From Climacteris rufus (taxonomy: Eukaryota; Chordata; Aves; Passeriformes; Climacteridae): 64,000 bases of DNA. The stretch spans positions 125,505-189,504 of the forward strand of contig VZRZ01000240.1 in assembly GCA_013398175.1 (NCBI GenBank), read 5' to 3'. The position numbers were made by a program, and so were the translations under genes. Positions within the stretch are counted from its first letter, which is position 1. Each line of letters begins with the position of its first letter. The notes beneath the pieces were generated by a model that saw only the letters and a list, made by a program, of their open reading frames with translations, had not been told where the DNA came from and did no database searches. Below are positions 1-13,205 of this stretch, piece by piece.

Positions 1-35
1 GAAAACCAGAGTTTTGACTAAAGCTTCATGGCTTT

Positions 36-160
36 CAAGTATTAAAACAAACAAAAACAAACAAGCAAAAACAAACAAAAACAAACAAACAAACAACCAA
101 ACCAAAACAAAATTTAAAAAAAACCAACCATGAACCAAACCAACAAACAAAGAAGAAAAA
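36..160. repeat. A-rich simple repeat (CAAA/CAAAAA type)
   Basis: A run of AAAC, AAAAAC and related units, almost free of G and T, shades into poly-A-like sequence. It could be an old retroposon tail that has expanded into a microsatellite. Confidence 0.8.
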
Positions 161-2130
161 AAGCAGCTGAAAATTGCTAAAAAGCTATCAAGGGGGAAAA
201 AATGTTACTACAGACCATCAGTACACGAGCTACAGAAAGAATGAGGGTTTGTTACCTTTCCATTTTTGTCTTTTTCTCCCGCCTCAAACACAACTTTTAA
301 AATCCCTGCACCTCATGCCACAATGTCCCTTGCTGCTGTAATAAATGTGTCTGCACGACCTTGCAAATAGAATAATTTATGAAAATGTGCTGCTCAGCTA
401 CTCAGTAACCCACTTCCTCAGACTGGGTCCTAATAGCAAAGATTGGAATTAATAAATCCTGATCCTGAACTCTATGTTACCTTCTAAGAGCCTGTCATGC
501 AAACACAGCTATGTCTGAATTTGTTGTAAGCAGAGGGGTTTGGTACTTTTAATTATGTAATTAAATTTGTTTTAGCCTCATTGGAATTGAGGATAATAAC
601 TTAGGAAGAAAAGGAACTACTCTGGGTCTTGGCACAGAACACATCAGAGACCACGGGAAAACCAAGTGCTTCTCTTCTGCAAACCTTGACAGTGGTGGCT
701 GGAAGGTGTCAGCTCAGGATTATGGACTGCAGGAGTGACTGCTGGGCACACACACCCTTAGAGAAAGGTGAAAATCCATCATTATCCATCCAGACCATGT
801 GTTCTGGGCTGCATGATGGATCTGTACCCTTCCTGCAGCCAGGCTGCAGCCACAGGCTGAGCTTCTCTATTTGTGAAAACCTGCAGGACCCACAGCAGGG
901 AGGAAAACGCCAAACAGTGACCCTCAGAATTACCATAAAATAACAAATCCATGCACTCCTGCTAACATAAGCAAGCAGGCAAATTGTTGGAAAATAATTT
1001 TTTTAAATTTTATCTCAATTTTCCTTTGCTTAGAAGGAGGAACATCTTTGCAGCACCACACCAATGGCTCCTTTTGTGAGAAAATAAAAATATGATGACC
1101 CTGGGATTTTAAAGGATCCAAAAACCTCTCTGCATAAATGAAAGAGGATTGTGATTATTAGTAGTAGATAAATTGAATTCTCGTTTTCCCACATAGGTCG
1201 CTATAATTAAGGGGACCAACCACATAAAATTGTCTTTCCAAAACCTTCCATGAGGGTTTATACCCTTCTCTGAGTCTGCAGAAGATCTCTGGTTGGGGAA
1301 AAGATGCAGAGACCAGTGATGTTTTTCCACTATCTCTAGACATTACCGCTTTCCCAGCTGTATTCCAGGTACTCCCCAGAAGTTGTGTATTTGTCACCAC
1401 AAATTTGATTTCTTGATGTACAGGAAGGTGTAAAGATACATGAGCTACTCCTTGCCTGGAAGGGTAGGAAAGATTGTTTAACTCCCCAACAGGAACACAG
1501 GCACAAGAGATCATTGTTTTTAAGGAGGTTGCCAAGAGATAAAATTCCTCCTTTTCACACACTATTCCCTATTTAACAAAACAGAGGAAAGATCTTTTAA
1601 ATATGCCTATAGAAGGAGATGAAAGTAGCAAAGGTCTGATTTAACTAATAGAAGATCAAATGCTTCCTCTGCCAGCGTAGTACAAATCTGGAGTTCTTGT
1701 GAGATCAGAGCTTTTGCCTAGAAATTTCATAAAAGAATATCAGTTTTATAAAAGAAAGCAGAGCAGAAACCATTTCTGACACCTTGTCTCTTCACTGTCA
1801 CTACCAAGTTAAATAAGAGAATGGAACAATTGTACATTTAAAGAGATCTAAAATCTGATTTTTTTTTAACCAGTTGAACCAATAGACTCTTCTACTCAGA
1901 GAGAACTATAGTTCATGTTGTTTACTCCTTCTGATCAACAGCTAATAATAATACAAAAATAAATATTTTTTTTAAAAAGATTCCATGAAAACAGGAGCCT
2001 CCTCAGCCCTCTATGTGTCCTGAAGTATTTTAGGACAGATCATTTTCCTCTCCTCTATAGTGGAATAGTAAACCTTGGTAGAGTTACTTTACTCTCTACT
2101 GTGAGAGAACCTTATATCCTCCCCTTTTCC

Positions 2131-2182
2131 TTTTTTTTTTTTTTTTTTTTTTTTAAGGGGTTTAAAAAAAAAAAAAACTTTN
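2131..2182. repeat. T24 run facing an A13 run, with one unresolved base
   Basis: Twenty-four T are followed by AAGGGGTTT and then thirteen A. The only isolated N of the window is at 2182, directly after. The arrangement could fold back on itself, and it is the kind of sequence in which base callers slip. Confidence 0.85.
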
Positions 2183-2343
2183 GACAAGGGAGTTAAAAAC
2201 AGAAGCAACGTTTTCCCTCTGTTTTTTCTGCTTTAAGGCTTAAAATCCCACCATGTTGTACATGAAAACACCAGTACCAGTACTGTAAACTCCATGATCA
2301 GGAATATCCTCTGAGATTCTTATTTTTGAGTCATGAATAGATA

Positions 2344-2440
2344 AACATAGAATCAGTGGAAAAATTAGGGCTGGAAGGGATTTCAGAGAAGTCATTCAAT
2401 TACAACTTCTTGCCCCAAGCCAAGAACATCTCTCAGGGTT
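2344..2440 (-). mobile_element. CR1-type LINE, 3' tail fragment
   Basis: The plus strand reads CATAGAATCA... then GGGCTGGAAGGGAT and GTCATTCAATTACAAC. This is the diverged antisense form of the CR1 3' end, whose sense strand ends in ATTCTATG-like units. It is old and truncated. It has the same orientation as the larger copy 700 bp further on and may be part of the same insertion or a separate one. Confidence 0.6.
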
Positions 2441-3129
2441 TTAAAATCCATGTATTAATTGTGATCTATTAAACCATACTTGTAAACTACTAAAAGGGAA
2501 AAATAAAGCTTTTCCTATGGGAAGATACTGCAGATAATGCAGGGTAGGGAAGAGAACAGCTGCCAAAAGATTGAACACATATTATTTTGACAGGCCATTG
2601 GTGAAGAAAAGCAAGAATATAAAAACTGTGATGGATACAAACTGCTGTTTAGAGGTTCCCTTGCCTACTGCACTCATTGTAAACATCAGCAATTTCCTAA
2701 TGAAAAAGAAACATAAAATTGAATTTTAAAGCTATACCTATTATGTTTATCTGTCTACGTTTTCATTACATTATTACTTCTTCTGAATACTCTTCTATGT
2801 GTTTCTGGCTACCTGAATACCCACTAAATATAGGAAAATATTCCTAAGCATATGACTGATACACTCTGTCTCCAGAAAAGCTAGAAGATATCTTCAAATG
2901 CATGACTTTTAGAAGGACAGAGGCTATGGATCTGTACATTCAGCTTTTACTTTCCTGATCCCTGCAGCACAGGATTATTATTTCAAGGTAGTCCCTCCTC
3001 CCTCTCTCCTAAAGAGTAATTTGAGATCCTAAATCAACTCCATCTAAATATCTACAAGATATTACTCTTATTTCTTCTTACAACATTCAGAAAAAGATAT
3101 TCCTTAACTTCCCTAGGTAGCTACTTTTA

Positions 3130-4075
3130 TTGATCACCTATCCTTAGTGTAAAAAGTTTTACCCAATATCTCACCAGGTATTTTTTTCTCCTTTTAAACT
3201 GGAAGTTTCCCCAAGCAAAGGTCAAGCAGAATGGTTTACTGCTGTCCTTTATGTGAGTATTTTAGTTCTAGAAAACAGCTACTCTTCATCTCCCTTCAGC
3301 TTTATATTGCTCAGGTGAAAACAGCTAATTCATTCAACCTTCCCTCACAGGCCCTCTTCCATAAATCTGTCCTCACTCCAGGTGTTCCCTCCTGCACTCT
3401 CTCCAGTTTGCAGCCAACATTCCTGCACTCCTCTGCCCACACTGGGACACAGTGCCCAGCCCTGGGCTCACTGGTGCCCACAAGTGGGGCATCATTTCCT
3501 TCCACATCCAACATCTGACCTTCCTTTCAAGAGATATTTTAATTAAAAGTGCCTTCCCCTCCTCCCTCTCCCCAACAGCACAGCTGATGCAGACTCAGTC
3601 TGTGATCTTCACATCTTTGTCACCCAACTTTTCTTTGTTCACTCTTTTTTTTTAAACTTAAAATAGTACATTGCATTTGCACTTACTGGAATTCATCTTG
3701 CTGAGACTGTGCACTTTCTTCAATTTATCAAAATCATATTTAATTTTAAACCCATTACCCATCATGCTCTCACTCCTTCCCAGCTCTACGCCATCTGGAT
3801 TAGCACAACATTTCCATTTTGTCATTTAAGTCATTAAACAAGACGTTATCTCTCTGCTACAATTGACCCTCAGGACATCACTTGCAACATCTATCCAGTA
3901 TAAAGGCAGCAAATTGGTTCACAGGCCCTAAGTCTGCATCATGTTCCACTGTGCAGTTTATGTGGCTGTCTCACAGCACTCTGTCAGGAATCAATAGATC
4001 ATATCCTCTGTTTCTCTCAAGCCCAGAAAACAAGGTACCCTATCAGGCAAAAGCTTTACATTAGACCTGGTATTG
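3130..4075 (-). mobile_element. Ancient CR1-family LINE (3' part of ORF2 and 3' region)
   Basis: Read on the plus strand the segment is the reverse complement of a CR1-type element. At 3150-3200 are traces of the usual block near the 3' end. Around 3310-3460 is the block with CTTCCCTCACAGG, CTCTCCAGTTTGC and GGGACACAGTGCCCAG. At 3690-3780 and 3840-3900 are reverse-transcriptase-end motifs (TTCAATTTATCAAAATCAT, CCCTCAGGACATCAC). Many indels break every frame, so it is a dead, very old copy. It is similar in style to CR1/L3-like elements shared by amniotes rather than to recent bird CR1. The boundaries are approximate. Confidence 0.6.
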
Positions 4076-7000
4076 ACATTAATGGGGCAATCTGAGGGCT
4101 TCAGCCACAGCCCGTGGAAGTCTGCAGAGTTTTGGAGTGAGAAAACTACCAAGTGCTGTTGTTACTGCTTTGGTCTCTGGAGTGACTTTGGTTTATTTGG
4201 TACTTTGTTGTGCCTTGTATCCTCAACTCCTATCTTCTTCTGCTGTTGAAATGAGAAAACTAAAACATTCCTCTCACCTGGGACTCAAAAGGAAAGCTCA
4301 AGGCCAAACTTCAGACAGGGCCCCAGGAGCAGGGATTTCAGTCCTTATGGGAGACCTCTCTCCCTCCTACCTCTTCAAAACCTTGCTGCTGCTGTCAGTA
4401 CCAGCCTGTAGTTCATGTTGCTGCTACCCTGAGTTCAGCTGGTGCCTTTCCACCTCCTGCTCACACATCCTTCCCACTGGATGGCAACCAACACCTGAGC
4501 CACCTGTACGTGAGTGTACACACAGCCATCCACACAGACTCAAAGAGTGAAGACAGATTTGAGAGGGAGAAAATGATCAAAGAGATCATTACCCAGTACA
4601 GCTTCCTGTGTTATACCAGTGAGAGTAAAAATTACCTTCCAGCCATTGTCTCTGAAACACTCTGGCTTGTAAATTCTCCAAGCAATTCTCCTAAGTCCAG
4701 GATTAAAAAAGCCACAGCGCCTGAGTAATGATGTGCTGATCTTCCACCACCAAAGTCAGCAGGAGAAATGTCTGGAGTACATTGTGTGGGTTGATATTGT
4801 CACCTTAGAGGCAGGTAGCCAAAGACTCATCCTGCAGCCTCTCTGTGTCACACAAAGTGCAGGACAAAGAGGTAAATAAATGTCCAATCCAACGACAAGC
4901 AGGAATCAGTGATCTTTTACACAGTGAGCGCTCCTGAATTACAGGAACATAAAGATACCTGGTCTCTATCCTGCACCTGCCTGAGAAGATTTCTGTTCAT
5001 CCCTGTCTCCCCCCTGTCCTCTTCATTTCAGTGGCTTTAGCACAGCCCCCAGGCTCAGCATTCTGTCACAAAAGTGAGTATCTGTGCTTCCCTGTAGCTC
5101 CCATCATTTTGATCCAATTACACTTTGGTGCATAGATAAGAAGCATCAGCAGGAATTGGCTTCTAATTCTGTCACTTGTGACAGAACTGCTATTTACTGC
5201 ATTGTGTGCAGCAAGCAGCCTTGCTTTGTTGCAGCTTCTTTTTATGATGATCTAGGGCAAGCTTTATCAACAAAACAACTAAATTCCGTTCTCTGGTCTT
5301 TCTTTATGATCTGAAAGAAAATTGGCACTTGATATGTCTAAAATAAGTTCCATAATGGCAGCAAAACTGCCATTCACATTCAGTGTGCTGAAAATATCAG
5401 ATAAATGGCAGGCTTGGCTCATGTTAACAAGTTTTGCACTTCTTGTGTTCATTTCATCTGTGATAAAACTCAGCACTCACAAGCCATTAAGGCTTCATTG
5501 TACAAGTCAAAAATGCAGACAGATATTCTGAGAGAAATTTAATCATGTAATCACTGTACAAGATATTCAGATACTATACGCTCAGATTTTTTATTTATTT
5601 TTTTCTCCTCTCAACAAAACATGCACACAGACAAAATAAAGAATTCTAGCAGACCAGGTTTTATTTATGCTCATCAAAACAGCTGTTTTGAAGATGGAAG
5701 GATTGATGCCATTATCAGGGACCACACCAAACCAAAAGATCATATCCCAAAGCAGAGAGGAAAAGATATGTTATGATGGGATGTTTTCAAATTCCAGAAA
5801 TCTACAAATGATGCCTTTAGAGCAGCAGGAGCCTGCACAAGCTGTCACTGGGTAAGTCACTCTTTAATTGATGATATTCAGAACAAAACCTGGCCAAAGT
5901 GAACATGGCCCCTCTTACAGTTATTATTGCTGGTTATCTGTTCAGTGTGATGATGTGAAGAATCAGCACATCCTTGCCATGGACCTGGGGAATGGGGCAG
6001 CAGTTTACTATTTCAGGGCACTGCACACAAGAACAACAAAGAAGAACCTTCAAAACAGCTCACAGAGGCAAAATACAAAGAAAGCAACAGAGGGGCAGCT
6101 GCAGAAGGCCAGGAAGAGCTACACACAAGGTTGCTCAGCACATCTCCTCAGCCTCCCAGCTGCCTGCCCTTCTGCAAACTCCTCAATTCTTTAATAGTGC
6201 ACCCACAAAAACCACGAGAAACAAGAGAGGAGTGCAAGGTGAGTAGAAAAATGTCTCTGTCTCCTGCCAGCCACCTTCAGTCCTGCAAGATTTTACCTTT
6301 ACAAAGAGCAAGGCTTCCTCTCTGTTTTAATCCGTCTGTCACTAAGGAAAACATGGAGATGACATCCTTTGATGCACAATGAAGGGGTGCAAAATACAGA
6401 AGAAAGGCTCATGACTTCATGCTGGCTTCAACTGTCCCACTTCAAGTTTTCTGTGGGTTTCTGGGCCTTCCAGTTCAAGATGGAGTTATTTCTGAAAGAC
6501 AGAAACAAGAACAACACCTTTCTCATGGTAGGCATATTTGAAATTCAAACCAAGCAGACAGTACTTTCAGGCCAGGTGAAATGTGAGAGGGAAAACAGAA
6601 AATCTTTGTCTTTGTCTGAATTGTCGTGCTTCAGAAACTGGAAAGACTAGACCCTCTCCCAAAAAGCAAGACCAAAAACCACTCAAAACCCACAACTAAA
6701 ATTTTTTCTCAATAAGGAAAAAAAAAAAAAAAACCAAAAAAAAACCTCAACACTGGAAAGCTCACAAGTTAGGCTAGTTATCACATCCTCTTTTTTTCAA
6801 TGAAAAATGTAAGTAAGGTTCAGAAACTTCTTTCTTTTCAGAGCTCTCAGTCTCCTGTCCCAAAGGAAGCAGGCCTGGTGCTAAAAAATTCTGAGAATAG
6901 GTAACCCTTGCAGCTTTTCCTGAAGGTACTTAAAAGGCCAGCCACTGTATCTCTTTTGGGAGTAGAGCTCCCCAGAAAGGCTTTCTAGCAAAGCTTTGGC

Positions 7001-8229
7001 TGTTTGCTGAGCCAAAATATGTAGCTTTATCAACCTGGTGCCTGCAACAAACGCAAGAGCCAACTTGTGTTATCAAAATGACATTTATGAGACAAATACC
7101 TGCAAGGGTATCAGAGGGGCAAAAAACCAGAACCACTGGACCCCAGTTTTGGTGGTGAGTTTATCTGGTTTCAGTATTACTCAGTATTATTTCTATGCTG
7201 AGATCTGAGTATTTATTAACCTTAACTGATCAATCATTACAACATCCTAATATTATGACAGGCAAATATTATGAGACTCCGAAAAATTACAAGTGAACCA
7301 GAAGTGATGAGAAATTCCTTTTCTGCTATGATTTTGGAAATTATCTGTTTCCTGGGTTAGCATGAGCAAAGAGACATACTTTGCCTTTCTCTGGAATAGG
7401 TTTTTTAATTCCTGTCATAGCACTGCAGCATTTCTTTATATGCCAATGGCATGGGTTATAGCAGGTGTTAGTTTCATCTTCATTTTCTTTAAACTGGATG
7501 ATTTTTTACCATAAGGATTCCTAAGAAGTCTGTTCACATTATGACAAATGTCAGTGAACATCCATGAGTCACTGCTCATTTGCTCAGGCCAGTGGCCCCT
7601 GGCTGTCTCAGCTCCTGACATATTAGCCACATGAAAATATATGTTCCCATTCCTCGTGCATTTCTAGAAACACATCTCTGCCTGACTCTTATGGTTAACA
7701 ATCCCACATCTCATCTGGTAGCTTCATGAAAATCATGGGAATTGCAGAAGGAAAGGTTTTCATGTGGAAGATGTATTTCAACCCCCCTACTTTAGTCCAG
7801 AAGAAAGCCCAAAGATAGGCAAAACTAGTCAAGATCTACAAAAACATACTTGAAATGAATGGTATGACTTTTTTTGTGTCTATAGCCAGAAGGATAAGAA
7901 AACAGAGGAGGTAAATCTGTGTATTAACTTACAATTTAATTTGAGATACCGAGGGCTCGGAAACAAAGGAAACAAGCTGTACTGTATTTTTTCATTTTCC
8001 CTTTGTCTGAAATTCCTGGATTAAGAATCAGGCTGAAAGAACACATGAAGTTCTAACTCGCATGCAAAGATACGTTGCAAATTCACAGCTTTTCTACTTG
8101 ACTCAGGCATGTGTAGGGCATTTATTTAAACAGACTCTAAAAAATTAGATGATTCTATTGTCTCTTTGCCTCAGCATGAAACCTGAATGCAGTGGCGTGT
8201 CAGTGGTCAGAACTTGGTGAACTTAACCA

Positions 8230-8510
8230 AAGCATCTGCCTTGAAGAGCTTCCAGCAAATACTGTCATAAAACTTCCTAAACCAACATGGCCTTAATAAG
8301 CTTTGCCAGAAGAGCAGCTCAGTTGTGCTCTTTGCTTTCCTTGGCTCTTCAGACTCTTCAAATTGCAGGTCATAAAGACATATGGTCACACTCTCCCTCT
8401 GACTTCCTTCAAGTAACACCAGTTTCTGCCTTGTGACCTGTCTGGCATTTGACCTTTCACAACACGGAAAAGGTGACACATAGCTTTCACTGTTTTCTCT
8501 CTGAATGTCA
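8230..8510. repeat. Unidentified interspersed repeat, copy A
   Basis: This segment resembles 20250-20490 in the same orientation, about 77% identical over the best 105 bp (8316-8420). Shared words include ATGGTCACACTCTCC and CCTTCAAGTAACACCA, and weaker similarity extends on both sides. A minus-strand frame of 119 codons covers it. However, differences between the copies fall about equally on all three codon positions (about 7, 7 and 10), so the frame is not under protein selection. It is probably an old retroelement or DNA-transposon fragment; I do not recognise the family. Confidence 0.6.
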
Positions 8511-8781
8511 GAATTTAATGTTTTCTGGTTTATTCTTTCATGTGTTGCCACCACACTTTGTTTCACCTGATCATGACTGAGTATATACTCAGTTGCTGTT
8601 TTCCCATTTGATTTGTAATCAATACAGGAAAGTTTTCTTCAGTCCCAGTGCACTTGATAGAGCAGGTATAAGAAAACATTTTACAATGTAAGAAAGATAT
8701 TTTATACTAATAATAGATGTCCCAGGGAACCAAGATTTATTGTTCAGTTTTGTTTTACTGGGCTCACCATAAACAAAAGGC

Positions 8782-8791
8782 GGGGGGGGGG
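8782..8791. repeat. G10 homopolymer
   Basis: Ten consecutive G are followed by AGGAGG-like purines, an isolated G-rich spot in AT-rich flank. Confidence 0.9.
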
Positions 8792-10301
8792 AGGAGAACA
8801 GACATAAAATTTAAGTCTAAATCTGGATGTGAATTTAAGTTCCCAGGTAACTTTTATTGTAATACGTGATTTCTAAGCAAAACTCTGACACAAGTGCTGT
8901 CAGCATGGGCTTCCAATTGCTCATACCAAGCTGGACTCAGAATTACCGACACAGGCATGATGTGTAGCATTTCCTCCAGTTCAGAGACTGCTGTGGAACT
9001 TGAAACAAATTGTATTTAATTTACATTAGAATGTATTTTCCATGTAGACCCTGGATTTTAGACCCTGGATTTACATACCTCCACAAAGGAAAATGTTTGA
9101 TTAGCAGTGCCTTCATTCCAAGGCAAGCAGAGTGGAAGAACCCCCTTTCCTGCCAGCTTGGATGGGGTAGGATCATGACAGGGAAGATGTGGAAAACAAT
9201 GAGGTTCCCTGTCATACCACAGAGGTCTCATTTCCAAATCCTTACAGCTGCCAGGTGAGAATCAAGAGCCTGAGGGAAGGCATGAGATCTCAGCACTGTG
9301 GCCAGCAACCGGACTTGCTGCCTCCTTACTCTTCCTCTCCTCCCTTTCCCCTTCCCAGAAGCAAAGCCATAGCTGTGATTGAATTTCCAAATCCACACTT
9401 CACTTGTCCTTTCTGAAACCAAATCATGGCCATCTTTTCTCTACCATCTAAAACCAATCTTTTTTTTTAGTAGGAAGAAAAGACAGACTTATCTGGTTAG
9501 CATATTGTATAGGAACTAGATTTCACATCTAGATTTACTGCTTAATTGTGATGAATTCACTTATTTTCTAACCATGATATTCTCAGCTACTTTAGACATC
9601 AGAAACAAATATGTAACAGGTTATTTCATGCCCCACCTGTTTAGATTTTACAAAAAACTGATCAGCATAATGGCATGCTATTCAAGCAAGGAGGAAAAGA
9701 AATGCACCTTTCCATTTTAATAGTAAAGCTGGTTTGTCCCCAGATCTGTGCAAGATGCAAACAGTATTGAATTATTGCACATCCAAATATATACTTTTTG
9801 TGGAGGAGAAAATGAAATTGCTGGGTTAGCTTCATTATTCAAGAATGTAAAAGAAACAAGACAAGTAAAACTGGAAGTATAAGCAAATTTTGAAAATTAC
9901 TGTTGTTCTAGTATTGCAGAGTGTCATTAACATAAGGAGACGGGTTTTTCCTGGCATGGATGGTGTGCCAGCTGTATGAGGTATCAGTTCTACCTGAGCA
10001 ATGTGCCAGTTGCCTACAGGTCTGCTATTCCACATTTTCTTTAACATGCTGCTGGTGTTGACAGGGTTACAAGATCCAAACTATCTCCTTGTTTTCTCCT
10101 TCAGGGATCTGTATGGAGCTGACAGGAATAGACTTCAACAGTTCCTAACTAATGCCAGGTTTGATCCTTTTTCTTCACTTACTTGGCCTGCCCAGGTCCA
10201 GAGATGATCCAGGACTTAGGGAAGCTCTACCACCAGTGTGAGCTTCCAGAATGCAGCCCTTCTTGCTCTTCTGTGTTGTATGGCAGGCGTGATCTGAACC
10301 A

Positions 10302-10470
10302 CAGACTCATGGAATTCCAGAGGTTGGAGAAGACCTTTCAGACCATCAAGTCCAACAGTTAACGCAGCAGTGCCAATCCCACCACCAAACCACATCCAAG
10401 GGCCACATCTACATGTCTTTTAAATCCCTCCAGGATATTTAAACCCTTTCCTAGGCCTCCATTCAGTTTG
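10302..10470 (-). mobile_element. CR1 LINE fragment (3' end)
   Basis: The plus strand carries CATGGAATTCCAGAGGTTGG, then GACCATCAAGTCCAACAG and ACATGTCTTTTAAATCCCTCC, a recognised antisense CR1 3'-end pattern of the subfamily with AGTTAACGCAGCA-like text. The 5' side is truncated after about 170 bp, as is typical for CR1. Confidence 0.8.
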
Positions 10471-13029
10471 GAGTCATCTCCTTCAGCTGCCAGCATCAAA
10501 GGTGGTGTTTATGCAGTTCAGCTCTTCAGTCTTCTCACCTGCAGCCTGTTCCTGCACTCAACAGGGCATGAGGCTGCAGCACTAACAAGGACTCATGTTT
10601 GCCTGTGATTCTGCCTTTCTCATCTCAAAAATCCTTTCCTGGTGTGCTTCAGAGAAAGTATCTCATGAGTGAGAATCATACTTTTAAACCTTGTTAGCAA
10701 GCCCACTGCTTGCTAAAAGCTGAACATACACAAGCGTTTGACATTAAAAAGCTGCATTTGAAGACAGCATGGATTTTTCTTATGTGTGTTAGTGTTTGTC
10801 TGCTTTGCAAATTAACATGCTGGGCAATTGTCCCTAGGCAAGGACAGGAATATTTATTAGCAATGTTACCGAGTCTGGAGTACCTGGTGTGGCTTAAAAT
10901 ACATTTAGCTGGTTGTTGGCTGTCTTGTGCAACCAGCAGCTCAGGAAAAATTGTAGTGAATCATCGCATAAGTCAATGCATTCAGATGTAATCTTATTCT
11001 TTAATGTCCTTGCATGGTTAGCTAGGGACTATCAATGCAATTTCAGTCTTTTGCTATAAAAATACATAGAATCGTCCCATTAGATTCAAGAAAGTTGTAA
11101 TTGTTACTAATTGCCTCTCCATCCCCAAACTACTTTCATAAATTACCGTCATTGTCTAATCTTCATACCTTCTGAATGCCCTGGCTTTTGGAGGCGTAAC
11201 CTGGGTCCAGGCAGCACTGACCATTGGGGGCTCCTGCAGCCAGAGCTCCCAACATGCAGCCCACAGCCCACCTTCATGAGTCCATGAGAGAAACCCTACA
11301 CTCAGCCCAAAAAGCTGTCCTGTTCTCACAGTGCTCTCAAGCAACACAGGGCAAGAAATGTGTATCAGGGAGAAAGTACAGAGGTGAAGCATCTTCTCAA
11401 AAATAAACATAGGGCACCAGGCAGCACTGGAAGATTAGGAGGGAGGCAAACAGAGCCCATTGTAACTCACTGCTCATTTTTAACATAGGAACTGCTAATA
11501 GTAAAAGATATTTTGTCCTCTGAAGCAACTCCCTCCTAATCTGAATATGTTATAGTAGCCATTATCACCATAATAGTAATACTTTCAAGCCCCTTTGCTT
11601 ATCATTGTTTAAATATCTGAATTCTCTTCGATGTTGAGCAAACCACAAAATATCCAATGTGCCCCATGAAATATCCATGTTATGGGTTAGAAGAGACAGA
11701 AACCTCCAAAACAACAGTAGGGAAGAGATTACAAGGCTGTATTTATAACCACATTCTAACCAACTTGAGAAAGAATAAATGGGTCAGTAGAGAAACAGCA
11801 AAACCTCTCAAAGGAAAGAGTGCAAACCTTGAGCTCATGTAAACTGCATCTTCATTAAAGTCAGTGTATCCAGGCCTGTGTACAGGAAAAAAATATGGCT
11901 CTGGATCTTTGCTTCTTCTGGTGGGGGGCCATATGGCAAACCTTCACATGACTGAGCTCTCTTCATAAATGAACGATTGTATTTAGCTGACTTTATACAT
12001 GAGTTTCCTGTTTGTGACTTGAGTAACACCCATGAATAATTCATGATGGAAAATTACAGATTCACAGTGCCTTTCCATCATTTTACCACCAGGCTTGTGC
12101 TCAGCACACTCAGGCTGTACTGTTTCTAGAGACTTTTGTAGGCAAGGCAACATATTTCACATGTAAGAAGTAATAGTTTGGGTAACACCCGAAGTCTGCA
12201 ATACTTTTCTCACATAATGGCTTGAATTTTGGGAACACGGTAAAGGACAAAAGACTGAGAATGAAGTTGAGGATGCCAGGCCCAGCTGACTTTCCTAGAA
12301 CATTTAGTTTAGTGCAGAGATACTCAGCAAAGTACCCGTAGAGCTTTCATTTGCAGCAGTTGTGCAGGCAGGTGTGGAGACCAACGTGTGACCTCCAGAT
12401 GGAAGTGGAAACAACAAAGCCTAGAGCCTGACCAGAGCTCCTGTTCCCTTTGCTGAGCATGAAGAGACATGGCATGGCAGCAGCAGAGACTCAGGACCAG
12501 ACCCATTGCTCCATCCCCAGTGTTTGTTCCATTCCATTTGCACTGGGCCACCCCTAAATCCAGTGTGGGTGCAATTTGATTTACACACAGTTTTTAGCTT
12601 GGCGAACGCAACACATTATCTTCTAAATTATCTGAGAGGTGTTTTTCACCCACTATCTCACATTCAAGATCACCTATGGCACAGGGCAAACCTCAGCACT
12701 GCCCAGAGGGCCTCTCCTCTGCAACAGAATCATTTATTTCACTCAGTTAATCACAGCAGACAGAGAGATTCTTAGTGCACAGGCTTTTAATAAAAAAGCA
12801 CAAGTGCCCTTCCTGCCTCTCCCATTGCAGAGCGTGCCATTCCTCTGGTGTCCATCACTTTTGTACTGCTAGCACAGGAGATCAATCAACCCCATCTCTG
12901 GCTACAAAAAAGTCCATGTGCTTACTCTGAATTCTTAATAGCAGCCATCTCAGTGCTTCTCTGTCGGGGAAAAAAAATAGATTTTCCAGTGTGCTATAAA
13001 ACAGGAAGGTCTTAATCTTTTTATATTAT

Positions 13030-13205
13030 TTGCTCGTTTGTTTTTGTTTCCTTGTTTGGGTTGTTGTTGTTGTTTGGCTGTGGACGTTTCAGATTTTTGG
13101 GGGGATGTGGGGTTTTTTGTTTGTGAGTTTCATTTGGGGTTTTGGGTTTGAGGTTTCCTTTGTTTTGCTTTTTGTGTTTGGGTTGTTTGTTGTTTTTGTT
13201 CAAAT
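13030..13205. repeat. G/T-rich low-complexity tract
   Basis: Nearly 180 bp of the plus strand consist mostly of T and G with many GTTT, GTTG and GGGTTT units and several runs of three to seven G, while the complement is A/C-rich. The 106- and 60-codon frames across it reflect composition only. A run of eleven C follows at 13222-13232. Confidence 0.85.

Noticed and set aside
4137..4550. A 137-codon plus-strand frame with a signal-peptide-like start
   Set aside because: It starts with GTG rather than ATG, has no recognisable domain, and lies next to an old CR1; its length is within chance for this window.
8207..8566. A 119-codon minus-strand coding region
   Set aside because: Comparison with its repeat partner near 20.3 kb shows substitutions spread over all codon positions, which indicates neutral decay of a repeat.
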